Source of the DNA: Apiotrichum sp. Y4204 | Taxonomy: Eukaryota > Basidiomycota > Tremellomycetes > Trichosporonales > Trichosporonaceae | DNA length: 64,000 nucleotides | NCBI GenBank assembly: GCA_025531455.1 | Contig: JAMYHL010000001.1 | Coordinates: forward strand, 248,001-312,000 | Direction: 5' to 3' | Shown: in pieces, positions 22,117 through 33,755 of the stretch | Numbering within the stretch: the stretch's first letter is position 1 | Layout: each line of letters starts with the position of its first letter | Translations under genes and position numbers: made by a program | Notes under the pieces: model-generated | Databases searched by the model: none | What the model was told of the DNA's origin: nothing | What the model saw: the letters and a program-made list of their open reading frames with translations, nothing else

Positions 22117-23429
22117 GTAGTATCGGTGTGGTAATGGAGTTATGGCATACGTTCTATGGTGGTCCACGTGCCGTTCCTTGCCAGTGACAATGAACGGAGA
22201 CGAAGACGGTGACGAAGAGTACTATGATGGGCCGATCATGGTCGACTCATGGCTGAGATTGCCACTGCCACTCTTTGCCGCCACTCTTTGCCTGAAAGAG
22301 TGCCGGATATCCCACATCCCAGGCATTACGGAAGCGATGCGACTATGGTTCGACCAGCAACGAGATGAGTCGACTGGACGTGGGAACACGTTCAGGTGCT
22401 ATGAATGTGATGTATAGTAAGCGCTGCACATTGCAGCTGCGTCAGTCCTCGAAGTAGAGTGCTAGGCTGCAAATTCGAGGCTGTGATGTGATGAATGGCG
22501 ACAGCAGTGGGGAACGGATGGGCCAACACGCAGTTCCGCCGAGTGTGGGGCATATCGCGTTGGGGATATAGGGCAAAGGGCATGACGATACATGCATACC
22601 TAGTGTATCCCTGTGATTGATTTCATTAGTGGTATGCTAACAGTACGTTTGGGGTTGTGTTTACGGAGAAGATCGGGAAGGAGAAGAGTGAGAATGTTCT
22701 TCCACTCTGGCTCGATCACGGCTCGTTCCATGTTCCAAGCATGTCAAGCACGGTCTGGTCCGCATGGTCCGTGCCCTGCGCTATGCCAACGTGTCGATCG
22801 TGTATGGCGTATCGAGTACTGCTTGGCCGGCGGCACCGTGGCAGCGCCCAGAGTGGCGATCAGTTGTCAGCATCAACAAGGTTCCAGACTGGCCCGAACT
22901 GTCTCAGCTGACCCGTTCTCTGGCTGTCCGGAAACACCAAAGAGCAGGGGCCGGTGCGGAGAGTCTCAAGTCTCGAGTCTCAGAGCATGAGAAGAGTACG
23001 AAGAGTGGCGGGGCCGGACCCTCCATGCTCCCCTGCTGAATGGCAGCTGTGGATGCGACCGTGTGTTGGGTGGGTGGGATTGCTGTTGACCAACCAAATA
23101 GCAGCAATCCACCAGAGCCAAAGCGGCACAAACGTCATACAAAATCCAGGTCGGCCAAGTCGGTAGATCGGGTAACTGGCAAATACGGGCAATAATACCA
23201 ATCCTGGGCCCAATCCTGAGCTCTCGGCAAGGGCGCGCAGTGCGGCAAATGCACAAGCTTGCACAAGGGTCGTGGGTTCCCACCCATTGCCTCACGGGTC
23301 CAGCCCTTCACAACAAACCGACAGCTCGCCGCCCCGTTATATACACATCCACCTCTGCGTCTTCTACTCGTTCTCCCTCTCGCAATCAGACCCTCCGACC
23401 CCCTCTCACCCAGCACAAACATCACCACC
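22117..23429. other. Intergenic region with TATA-type promoter at its right end
   Basis: No gene is supported across 1.3 kb. Open frames (such as 22142-22417) lack splice or domain support. The right end holds the promoter of the small disordered-protein gene. Confidence 0.4.
23336..23346 (+). promoter_or_regulatory. Probable TATA box
   Basis: gttatatacac lies about 90 bp upstream of the start codon at 23430 and is followed by a CT-rich leader. A strong TATA element is uncommon in this window and suggests an inducible or highly expressed gene. Confidence 0.5.
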
Positions 23430-24427
23430 ATGGACGTGAGTGTCGCCGCTGCACAGCACACCTCTCCCTCTAGCTCATCAACGCCGCCTTCCCCTCCCCA
23501 CTTCCACGACCCCCGCACTACCCCGCATGATCCCTGGCCGCGCCCTGTCCCCGCACGCCCACCGCTAACACGCAGACCTCCAAGACCTCTACTGGCAACC
23601 CCCAGACCCAGAACAGTGCGTGCTCCGTCCAGCAGCGGCGCAGCGGGTGGCGTGAATGCTGACAGAACAGAGCCCGTAAGTCGGCCCACAGCGCTCAGCG
23701 GGTGGTGGAGCAGCCGTGCCTTTCCTGCCATGATCGCGTCGGGCTCCCATTGGATGCTGGGACGGGACCACCACAGCGTTCCCAGCAGCCCGGCAGCGTA
23801 CCGCCCGCCCTTCCTTCCTGGATACTGGATACTGACCGACCCAGACCGAGACCTCCCAGCACGGCAGTGCCTACGAGGGCTTCGGCACCAACGACAGTGA
23901 GTCGCTGCGTGCTCGCTGAGCGAATAAAGCCAAGCCTGCAGACTGCGGACCGCGCTGACAACAGGCACCGCCAGTGGTGGTTTCGGACGCAACGCCGGTG
24001 GCTCGTCCTTCTCCCGTGCCGTACGTCTGCTGTATTCTCGTTACGTCTCGCTGACATGTGCAGAACCAGATGGGCACCGCTGACCCCGGAAGCGCCGGCA
24101 ACGACGACGACAACAACACCCCCGGCCTTAAGACCGGCCAGTCGACTCCCGGCTACCGCCGTGACGGAGGTGAGTAGCAATGAGTGGCAGGTTGAGTGCA
24201 GCTTGCAGAGTCTGTGTCCATCGGACGTCTCGCGTTGCGCAGGAGTAGTGCGTCGGCCGTGCCAAGCTCGCATTGGTGCCCCAGCATTCGCTCTGATCTC
24301 TCTGCCTCATCCAGGCTCCCTCCTTTCCCACAGTGCTAACTCCACAGAGGACGGCCAGGACGTCAACAGCCAGTTCCGCGGCCAGAACCTCAAGATCTCG
24401 AAGAACGACGACGAGCCCGAGATCTAA
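23430..24427 (+). CDS. Small disordered hydrophilic protein, unknown function, seven exons
   Basis: The best model has seven exons: 23430-23435, 23576-23615, 23671-23675, 23845-23896, 23965-24020, 24064-24169 and 24348-24427. It yields 114 residues from about 1 kb. All donors are gtgagt/gtaagt/gtgcgt/gtacgt and acceptors follow ctgac/ctaac branch sites. Phase demands the 5-nt exon (agccc); the alternative 10-nt exon shifts the frame. The protein is rich in Gly, Ser, Asn, Asp and Thr (GFGRNAGGSSFSRANQMGTA, then SAGNDDDNNTPGLKTGQST) with no hydrophobic core, signal peptide or domain I recognise. It ends RGQNLKISKNDDEPEI. The first exon encodes just Met-Asp. A TATA box and optimal codons suggest strong expression. 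Function unknown; a stress-related hydrophilin-like role is only a guess. Confidence 0.7.
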
Positions 24428-27309
24428 GCGGCCGTCTCCTATCATCGCTGTATTTTTCCCAAGGCCCCCGACTGCCCACGAGCTCGCCGTCGATCGCGCA
24501 CCTGCACCGCGGCCCTCCTCCCGGTCTTTTGTGTAACACTGAATGAAGAGAAGCATGCATTAATCGCGAAGGAAAACGGAACTGACGTGGGAGTGGCTGA
24601 TGTGGATTGGACGGACCATAATGACGGTCGCCATTCGCGGCAGATGGCATTCACAGCTCGCACGCTGGCAGCTGACAATGTCCTGCATGATCCTGGCCTC
24701 CTGGACTAGCTGCACTGATCAAGATCTCGAGGATTATCTGTCTGCGCAGCCTCCCTTTGGAACGCTACAAGTCGTTTCCCCTCCGGCGATATTGACCTTG
24801 ATCGGCGGATCGACGGAATGGACGACGCTTCGGTACGCGCATCACGACTGACCTAGCCAATCTCCAAATCTCCAGCTCTCTCGTGCCCCCCTCCCTCACC
24901 TGCTCGTTCACGCCAACCCCTGTTGATCCGCCAATCGGTCAGCCAAGTCGATCGTGCCCCTCATTCCTTGAGGCCTCCCAGCAGCTAGCGGCCCGACGGT
25001 CCGTGACCTGCCGCCTGGGAAGGGCTCGAAAGCGGAACAGTAGATCCGCGCAGGCGCGCAGGCACTGTCACCTCTGACGGTATGCCCTGGTACCCTGGTA
25101 CCCTGGTGAACGGTGCACACGTGCACACTCGCCTCCAGTGCTCCAACGAGCTGCGCGAGCTGAAGACCCCGCGAACCGGCGAAGGGGACGAATCCGCAAA
25201 GCAAGTCCTCCAATCCTTCGGGCTCCGATGCCATGCCACCACGTCTATCATACGAGAAGTCACCGTATGCCTGGCTTATATGGCAATTGACTTGCCCTTA
25301 TATTCAGCATGTGGCTGCATGCTGGAAGCTGGGCACGGGGCACATACACCCGAGGCCACAGGTTCCGCCCCTCAATCATCGTTCTGAATCGAAGCTGGGC
25401 TCGATAGACGACAGGATATGCATGCCGATTCCAACGCAGGTGCTGCGTCGGGCCGGTGCAGAGCGCGTGGAGGCTGCGCGGCCTGCGGATATGTGCATAT
25501 GTGGCAGCGCGGCGAACGCGCGTGTTGTAGCTGCACAGTTCAGTTGGATAGATGTCATGATCGACGCACTGATCGGCCATGATCGGCGGCGAGTCCGTGT
25601 CGCATATCGATCAATGATCTACGTTCCTCTCACGCCGCGCGCTGTGCGCTGTGCACTGTGTGATGACTGCGTCGACGGCAGTGCCAGTGTCGCTCGCCTC
25701 CATCCACTGCCAGTTGTGAGCCGGATCCCAACAATGTACAGAAGGGAGTGATGCTGTACTGCACATGCACACCCCTGTCGTCATCTTGCACCTTGCCATA
25801 TGCACGGATCCACCTGTTCACTGGTCGAGACCTCAAACATCTGCCCCTGCAGCCTGTGGCACCGCACTCCTGAGCTGAATGCAAATGTGTATCCGGGTAG
25901 CCAAAACGGGATGCGGGTCATGTGGTCATGCGGGTAAAACCTGATCTTATCTCCTCGATACTTGGATTCCTGGCCTCCTGGGCCATTTGTGGCACGGATA
26001 CCCATCATGGCATGGCGCAGTGTTTGGTCCTCGACCGGGGGCGAAGTGTGAAGCGGGCCGCGGAGCTTTGCTTCCCCTCCACGCGCTTCCTGCCCTTCAG
26101 AAGTCACTGTCAACAACCTCGATCATCATCAGTTCCAGCTGCTGGAAGCCACGTACTCCCGCCAGCGTCGGGCGGGTTAATGCAGGATTTACGTAAATGG
26201 CGCAGATGATAAGCAGCGAACGGTAATGTTGATGTCTTGCGCGGAATGGGCGGGTGATCGTCGAAGGGCCCGCCGGCTGTGGAATGGCGGTTGGCGTGCA
26301 GTGCGCAGTGCGCAGTGCGCCGTGCACTGCAGCGAGTGCAGTGTCGTCATGCACGCGTTGAAGCGAGGGTACTCAAAGGGTCGGGTCAAGGTGAGCTCGA
26401 GGGACGAAGGACACGAAGCAAACGAGGATTGGATTAGGAAGCACTAGAGCTCAGAATAGGACAGGAGGAAGACGAGGGGTTATAAAAAAAACGGAGAAAG
26501 GGGAGGAAAAAGCAATTCAGAAAAAAAAAAAAGGATGCTCGATGGGCGTTGGCGCGTTTTAGCTGGCAGTTTGCGTTATTCTAGTATCTTTTGTAGCACA
26601 GCTGGTGCGCGCCGGGGACTGCGCAGATTGGATCCCTTACTCGTGCACACTATCCACCACTTGTCGCAACGCGGCCCGCGATTCCATTTGTGCATTCTAC
26701 TCTTCACCATCACGCCGACGCTCACGCCGTATCAGACAGGACCAAAAGGAACGGACGGACCCCAGTCTCGCTCTCTGGCCGTCTCCTTGATCTCCTTGAC
26801 TACCCTCTTGAGACAACTACGTAACACTCCCAAACACCTTACTCCTGTACCCAAACTTTGTTTTTACGACAAACGCACCCCCCTTCCTTCGCCCAGTGCA
26901 CAAAAGTCGAGATCCCAGGACCCCTCCCTCCAAGAGACCAAGGCACTCGAGTGCTCTTCTTGCTCGAGACAACGCTGGCCACCCGCCTTTTTACTCGAGA
27001 ACTCGCCGCTTATTAGTGTTTAGCTTCTTACTCTCTTTTGTTCATCCCCTCTGTCTGCCGCACTCGGACTTCTCTCCGCTTCTCGCGGTCGTCGAGTGGT
27101 CATTTAAACGTACCCCACCCAACATCACACCCGCCCATCGCTCATTCCCCCCTCAGCCACCACTTGGCCACCTGTCTCCCACCCGACGCGCGAGAGTTAC
27201 GCACCGCATTGTCTAACTTCCAAACGACGCGCAGAGGTCTCCACCTCGGTCATTGCCCACACGACACCACATCCGCGAATACTTATAACCCCCATCACAA
27301 GTCCCCACG
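24428..27309. other. Gene-free 2.9 kb region
   Basis: I find no supported gene. It contains a short tandem repeat at 25085-25107, GTGC/GCAC-rich palindromic sequence near 26295-26340, and a purine-rich then A-rich segment at 26450-26535. From about 26640 to the start codon at 27310 the plus strand is strongly C/T-rich, typical of a long promoter-leader region for the SGNH gene. Confidence 0.4.
25085..25107 (+). repeat. Short tandem repeat, unit ccctggta (about 3 copies)
   Basis: Three near-perfect copies of the 8-mer ccctggta, each containing part of a GGTACC palindrome, lie head to tail in noncoding sequence. Confidence 0.8.
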
Positions 27310-29436
27310 ATGTCGACCGCCATGCCTCCCAGCGACGTCGATAGGCCACTGCTCGCCGACGAGGCCTCACCACCACAGACTCCGACAATGGGCGTTGGCC
27401 TCCTCCCCGCTCGGCGGATCACGCGCCGCTGGCTGCGCCCGCTTATAATCCTCCTTCTGCCGACAGTCTTCATCATGGCGTACTCTGTTCTCCACCCGCA
27501 ATTCCCCGACCACCTCCCCCATCTCGAATGGCATAACCACAACCCGCCGTCAAAGCAGCCCCCGATGACAGACGCAGCAGAGAAGCTGACATTCGACCCA
27601 TCGCCCCGCTCGTGCGTGTGCGGCGCAACGGAACGCGGGCAGCAGCTCTGCGAAGTCTTCCGCGAGGAGGGGCTCGAGAAGTCGCGCCTCGTACAGGGCA
27701 CCGGCGCGCGCACACGACGTCTAATGGTGCGCGCACGAGAGGGCAAGCCTATCAAGATCGGCATTCTCGGCGGCAGTGGTGAGTGACACGGGTCTTCGTT
27801 GCGACACGTTGTACAGGTACGGCTGCGATGCAGCGTACCTGGCTACAACGGCAGTGCTATCAGCGCTCAGCATGGGCAGGGCAATAGCGACGCTCGAGTT
27901 CTCGGTGTTGCAGTATGACTGACATCGCAGTTTCCGCGTGCCGAGGCGTCCACCCGTCACCCGACTATCCCAAGGGCGACCCTGTTGGGCCAGGCTGCTA
28001 CACGAGCATTCTGAAGCGGTGGATGCAGGACACTTTCACACAGGCCTCTGTTACTATGATAAACGGCGCCATTGGTGGAACTGATTCAGGTTACTACTCT
28101 TTCTGTGGCGTGAGTAACGGTGATGCCGGCGGCGGCCGGCAAGGCGTCCGGCGTGCTCGATACTGTGGCTGACTGCAGACGCACCACATTCCGGAGGACG
28201 TCGACCTTGTGGTTGTCGAGTTTGATGTCAACGACCAAGCGTGAGTGCAGTGCGCAGGAGGCGTCCGCAAGCAAGGAGACTGACCCTCAGTCAACCCATT
28301 TACCAACATTTCTACGACCAGCTCCTGCGCGTTCTTCTGGAGATGAAGTCCCAACCGGCTGTCGTCATTCTCGGCGCTTGGGCACCGCAGGTCGCGATTG
28401 ACCAGGGCTACAACGACCCGCAAATCCCCCATGTCCCGATCGCAATGTACTATGACATTCCGTACATCAGCTTGAAGCGCGTCATATTCGACCACTACTC
28501 GCGCTTCCCGAGCTCGACAGCGAAGGCCTTTTGGCAACCCGATATCCTTCACCCCAACCTTCGTGGACACGTGAGTGCAAACAATGTGTTCCGAGCTCAC
28601 ATTCAGCGCCTTCTCGGTGACCTCCTGATTGCCTACTTTGAGCACGAGCTGTGCTTGCTGAACCGGTACGGTCTTCCGGTCGTTCCTTCAATAGACGACA
28701 CTATCGCCACACATAAGGACGCCTCGACCATGGTTGGCATCGACTTGGCTTTGCCGCAATTTGAGGCAGATTGGGTTGAGCCCCCAGATGGGTGGGAGCA
28801 GACCTTCGACTCTGACATGTTGGAGAAACTTGGCAGGGAGAAGCGGCTCTTTGCGCTTCGACAGACGCCCTACGACGTCCCCTTCGTCACGATGTTCACT
28901 CCACTCCGCGACGTGGTCGAACCAAAGAGGCCGGACCCCCGCACTGCATCACACTTGCTCGATCGCGTCCAGCCCGACCTGTACTGCGCCGACGCCAACA
29001 GCAAGCAGCACCCGATGAACCCAGTCGACCACGAGAACTGGGAGCCGTATGCGTGGCAGGGCGAGAAGCACTACTGGGTGTCGAGCACTCCCGGCGCACG
29101 GATTCGTTTGAACATCCAGGTCAGCGCCGGCCGTGTCGCGGTCTACTACTTTCGCAGCAAGCAGTATGACCTCGGAGATGCGCGCTGCTGGGTCGACGAC
29201 AACGAGGACGGTGCGACTCTTCTCCCGGGTTACTGGAACAAGGAATACAACATGGCGTTGTGAGTAGAACGGCCTATGAAGCAAAGACACATGGCTGACA
29301 TTGCAGCGTAAAGTACATCGACCAGGAGGTTACGAAGGGCTCACACTACGTGACGTGTGAGGTCGCCAACACGACTTCTCACCCGACGAACCCGAACGCA
29401 CACCACTTCCGCATTGTCGCTATCATGGCGACCTAG
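27310..29436 (+). CDS. Type II membrane-anchored SGNH/GDSL-like hydrolase
   Basis: Exons 27310-27778, 27931-28109, 28179-28240, 28291-29259 and 29307-29436 give 602 residues. A cytosolic N-tail is followed by one membrane helix (about 41-61, LRPLIILLLPTVFIMAYSV) and a luminal region. SGNH blocks are visible: block I KIGILGGSVSACRG with candidate nucleophile S156, block II MINGAIGGTDSGYYSF, block III VVVEFDVND (N234-D235), and block V DILH (D321/H324). The C-terminal 200 residues have beta-rich segments such as RIRLNIQVSAGRVAVYYF, possibly a lectin-like module. The topology fits a Golgi or secretory enzyme acting on acetylated glycans, in line with fungal cell-wall or capsule modification, but this is inference. 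Block I is split by intron 1 right at the nucleophile codon. Confidence 0.8.
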
Positions 29437-30690
29437 TCGGACCGAGCGGATACCGGCAAAGCGGATAGAGCGTTAGAGCAAGCGTCCACTTCACAGGACG
29501 AGCAAGTCCAATTGGATTTTAGAATACTAGCCGGCCTGTGTCATACCACACCCGTAGGTCCAGAATCACAGACTGGTTCTGTGACCCGGACATGACTTTC
29601 CGTCAACGAGGAGTCACGACGTGCATACTAGATGCCACAAACATAGATGTATACTATTGTCAACATTTCGGGGCTGTCTGCCAGCTTCCGAAATCCACCA
29701 CTGATCTGTCCAACTGACGATGGACGCTGCCGACTCTATTCTTTGGGGTCGGGCCGACATCCTGCCGAGGGAGGGACAGCTGAAGCTTAGTTCAAGGCAC
29801 GCAGGGATGTATTCTCGGCCCCACCAGTATCCCCAGCTACACCGTCGGGTGCATAGCGGGAGCGCCACAGACACAGGGAGCTCGTGGCCGCAGCATGGGC
29901 ACCGGGCCCAAAGGCGGACGGCCGGACGGGCAGACGCACCGTGGCGACAGCGGCCACTCTTGCATGACCATCCCGACGCCTCGGCTTGAGTCCAGGCAGT
30001 CTACCACGCCAAACTATAGGGTGCCGGAGGGCAGTGGTGCGACATGGCCCGCTTATACTACTACACCCACCTTGCGAATTTACGCACTTCATACAGCTTA
30101 CGCCGCTCCACCTGGTCAACATACAGTTAGGCGCGGAGCTTGTGTCCACACTCCGCGGGGGTGGGCGTGTTTCACGAACGTTTGCCATGGGCGTGGGCCG
30201 CTAAAGCACCACAAGCTCCAGGCGACTCGGGGTTAAATCCTCAGAAGTTCAACTACCCTGTGGAGGTTTTACGCTGGGGTTTGGGGGGTTAGTGGCAGCT
30301 GGGACCGTGGGCCGTAGACCACAGCCAACGCTCGCCATTGGGATTGCGCGTGGCAGGTGCGGACCGACATGCCGGTCCACTGGTCGTTGGCCGAGGTGAG
30401 ATGTACATCCATATGGGTAGAATCAAGGAACGGGGAGATGGCGCTCAGAAAGCGAAAGCCTTGGAGAGGGGAACGCAACGGCGACGACCAAGGGGTGAGA
30501 AGCGCAGTCTTCCAGATTAGATCCACCAGATCTCGATTCATCACACCTCACACGCGGCACCTTATTCATCACGGTAAAAACAGATCCCCCCCACGCCGTA
30601 ATCGATAGAGTGATAGATCGAAGATCGATATCGCCCATCGCGATAACGCAGAGCGATCATGATGACTGCATATCCGCAGTCAGTCAAAAA
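29437..30690. other. Intergenic, no gene seen
   Basis: 3' flank of the SGNH gene followed by sequence without coding signal. The right end contains the A-run (about 30686-30690) that terminates the following minus-strand tRNA. Confidence 0.4.
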
Positions 30691-30773
30691 GGTCACGACG
30701 GGGATCGAACCCGCGATCTCCTGATAAACGCTCAGAATCGTAGTCAGACGCCGTACCATTTGGCCACGCGACC
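30691..30773 (-). tRNA. tRNA-Arg(ACG), 12-nt intron
   Basis: Mature body identical to the copies at 6.3-7.3 kb. The 12-nt intron (ttctgagcgttt) resembles the 17-nt intron of the 6819 copy with five bases removed. A Pol III T-tract follows on the minus strand. Confidence 0.92.
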
Positions 30774-31128
30774 CAGACAAAATTGAGAGCGGCGGATCAG
30801 CCGCGATCCTTGTGCACCACGCGTTTTGTCCGCTGCAGTGAAGTATAGACGTCCATCGTCTGAATTGTGTTATTCTGGACCCGGAATTCGACTCGCAATC
30901 AGTGCAGAAGACTGCTGACGTGCCCCTCTGTGCCCTGATCGGCAGCCCATCAATGGGGCGCGGGGCGCTAGGGGGCCACCTGTGTGAGGCTTCTGACCGT
31001 CACGGACTCATCTTTCAGCTCCCATCAGCCTCTTGCCGCATCTTGAAGCTCCCGGGACCATTCCAGGCCGGCCAGATCATGGCCTGTACCCTCCGCGAGC
31101 CCCCAGTGCACACCAGACGGCTCAAAAA
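30774..31128. other. Spacer between tRNA-Arg genes
   Basis: No gene seen in these 355 bp. The right end (31121-31128) again has the A-run that forms the terminator of the next tRNA. Confidence 0.4.
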
Positions 31129-31205
31129 GGTCACGACGGGGATCGAACCCGCGATCTCCTGATTGCTCATCGTAGTCAGACGCCGTACCATTTGGCCACG
31201 CGACC
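31129..31205 (-). tRNA. tRNA-Arg(ACG), 6-nt intron
   Basis: Same mature tRNA, intron tgagca, one base different from the 6297 copy. The 5' flank (accgggatatccggc) resembles that of the 6819 copy, suggesting a segmental duplication that includes flanking DNA. Confidence 0.92.
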
Positions 31206-33455
31206 GGGATATCCGGCAATTCGGCCGGCTGCTGCGCCGGTTCCCGCCCCGGCGCCGCTGTTGGTGCTGTTGTTAAGATGTCCGATACGCGGGTGTGTAA
31301 TGTATTGATCTTGTTGTCGAGCTGCCCGTCGTGAGCGATGCAGAGATGCAGATGTGCGAATGGATGAGACCGGCACACCGCAGACGTGAGCACATTTGTG
31401 TTTCAGACCGACACGAGTCGCGCGATCGCGCGCGATCGGTGCCACCCCTCGTGCCCTACGCGATCTCAAGTTCGATAAATTGGACGCTGTGGCGCTCGGC
31501 CCGGCAGCCGCCGCGCAGCCACCACGCGTATGCATAGCTGGCTCCGGGTGTTAGCTGTTGCTGTTAGTGCGCTTTGAGCGTCGTGTTTTGCGAGCAAGAG
31601 GTGGGCTTGGGCAATGCAATATCACGAGAGGTCCCACTCTCCGTGATGCAGTGATGCAGTGACGGTGACGCGCGACGCCACGATGCCGTGCTCCGCGCTC
31701 CGCGTTCTGCGTTCTGCCCACGCCGCGCTCCGCACGGGCCGGCTCACGTGCCCTCCAAGTGACAGCCATCCGCGCATGCGGCGTACATCTGTGCACAGAC
31801 CAAGCGAATCCGCACAGACCGTGCGAATCCGCACAGACCGGTCCACAGTTAACACAGCCAGAATCGTCACCACTCCGTCATCCCCTATCCACGTAGCGTC
31901 CGACTCTCCGCAATGTGGCGCCAGTTTCTCCGCGGTACCTCCCGCACGAAACCGAGGTCAGCCTGGCCAGCCTGGGATGCCGCCTGTGAGTGTGGTGAGT
32001 GCTACGTCTGGGAATCGATCACCCAGGGGAGATATGAGAGGGCCAGAGGACCAGGCTCGCAGGGTCAGGGGATGGACATGCGGAGATGCACAAGAGTTCC
32101 GCGCAGAATGACCGTGAGTTCAACGGCATTGCCACTGCGAGACCCTGCGACACCTGCTGTCCTGGCGGGAGCCGGAGTGGCGTGCGGGGGCGCGGGGCTG
32201 CTCCCGGAATACATTGCGAGGCATTGGGGGGTTGTGTCCAAGTGCGTAGTGGGTGGAGGGTGTGCGCTCGCGGCCCAAGTGGTCATTGTCCCCGAGGTGC
32301 GCGGGATAAGGCTTGTCTTACGCAACTCTAGGGATGAAAAATTACTTCCACGAGCGAAAACGCAGCAATCGCGCGCACTCGGTGCGCAAGGGGATGTGGA
32401 GTAGAGTGCAGTATAGAGGATCGAGACCCTCGAGAGCAATAGGAACAATGGACTGCACAGGCTCTTATGCTACCAAGTGCGCTGAGCTGTTCTACCAGAC
32501 CCACCCGGACTGCCCAGGGTCGGTGCCGCTTTTGTGAGCCCGGGGCCTGGTTGCCCCAGCAATCACCTAATCGCAGCAACGTGTGGGTCTAAAACAAGTG
32601 TACGACTCCGTGGAGGACACCAAAGAGCAGCATTTTACTGAATTACTGGGACAGCTGGAGATGTGCATGGCAATGTTCAGGAGAGTGCAGCCCAGGCACC
32701 TTTGGGCTACGGTAATAAAAGTACTACCCAGAGTAGTCACCGCCCTGGTACGCTTTGGAGTGGACGTGGGTGAGAGAGAGGGAAGGATGAGAAGAGGGAG
32801 AACGAGTAGAGGGTGCAAGGGATTTTAGAGTTTGTTCGATTTTTGCAAGAGGAGAGAGCATGAGCTCGAAGGAAAAGAGTCATGTTGAGACTGGCTCTGG
32901 CACTGACCGTGACTCACCGGCAGGTGGTGACCGTCTCCGGTCTGTGGTGTGCGTGTGTGTCTGTGGAGTGAAGAGTGGGACAAGCACTCGCACTCTCCAC
33001 CAGAGTCAATCAGCCATACCGCGTACCAGGAGCTCGCGAGTGCCGTTACCACCTGGTTCCAAGGCATTGGACTACTCTCTCCGTATCCTCCCTCGTCTTT
33101 GACTCGACTCCCTCTTCTGCTTCCTCAGACTCTTTTGACACCACATCATCGCCTCGTCGTCGCAGCACAAGCGGCCGCGGTCGTCGCCATCCCTCATATA
33201 GTGAGTCTCACTTTGCTCTCGCGCCCTAACCCCCCAGTACCCCAACGACTGGTCAAGCCAGTTCTTTTCACGACCTCCCTCCCCACCACCATCTCCAACC
33301 GGCCTCACTGGTCCTCTCTTCGTCCAACTGGTCCCACGCCCACACACCACCGCCCCCATACACGGCCCCTTATCTCTCATCCCACTACCATTCCTTCCCT
33401 TCACCCTCACCTCCAACCACCAACCCTCACCTCAACCTCCGAACCACTCCTCGCG
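31206..33455. other. Gene-poor 2.25 kb region
   Basis: No gene is supported. Open frames on + at 31913-32404 and 32577-32828 have no recognisable domain and lower GC at third positions than the real genes. A 19-bp tandem repeat lies at 31802-31839. From about 33050 to 33455 the plus strand is very C/T-rich, probably the promoter or leader of the small gene at 33456. Confidence 0.4.
31802..31839 (+). repeat. 19-bp tandem duplication
   Basis: Two copies of a 19-mer ending gcgaatccgcacagacc lie head to tail, with a third partial copy (gtgcacagacc) at 31791-31801. The sequence is noncoding. Confidence 0.85.
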
Positions 33456-33755
33456 ATGCCGACGATGCCGAACCAGTCCAATCCGAAACCAAGCGGGACG
33501 CTACTGAAACGGTTGAAGAAGGCCGCCCCGAACCTGACTCTCGCGCTGCAGGACAAGAACAAGTCGCGCACCAACATCTCGTTCACGAATCGTTCGCAAG
33601 ACCACTACGACGGGTTCTTGTACGACGGCTCGCTCGAGGAGAGCCGGCGCGCCACCATCGCCCTTACCCTCATGATTGCCGGCCTGCGCGAAGAGGCCAA
33701 CAGCCCCAGCAGCACCTCGCACGCCGCGAAAAGTGGGAAGACCGGATACTTCTGA
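33456..33755 (+). CDS. Small basic protein of unknown function (99 aa)
   Basis: One exon encodes 99 residues with GC-rich codon use like neighbouring genes. It starts MPTMPNQSNPKPSGTLLKRL, continues with a basic helix and an Asn/Ser/Arg-rich centre (SRTNISFTNRSQDHYDGFLY), then a helix (EESRRATIALTLMIAGLREE). I recognise no domain, signal peptide or membrane segment. The frame stays open upstream, but that part is C/T-rich leader-like sequence. A donor-like gtgagt near 33202 means an upstream exon cannot be excluded. A second ATG lies three codons in. Confidence 0.55.
   Translation: MPTMPNQSNPKPSGTLLKRLKKAAPNLTLALQDKNKSRTNISFTNRSQDHYDGFLYDGSLEESRRATIALTLMIAGLREEANSPSSTSHAAKSGKTGYF

Noticed and set aside
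23576..23675. Alternative 10-nt exon (23666-23675) or a 28-nt intron (23616-23643) in the small disordered-protein gene
   Set aside because: The 10-nt exon shifts the downstream frame, and a 28-nt intron would be shorter than any other in the window and lack a branch site; the 5-nt exon follows the ctgac-to-acceptor spacing of its neighbours.
31913..32404. 163-codon plus-strand frame with a hydrophobic Gly/Ala segment
   Set aside because: No recognisable family, no splice support and weak codon bias.
32577..32828. Plus-strand frame after a ctaatcgcag acceptor-like site
   Set aside because: It has an amphipathic-helix look but low GC at third positions, no start codon in frame, and no upstream exon with matching phase.
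32949..33455. Long N-terminal extension of the 99-residue protein
   Set aside because: Upstream of the ATG at 33456 the frame is open only because the DNA is C/T-rich; the peptide is Pro/Thr/Leu-rich without family resemblance.
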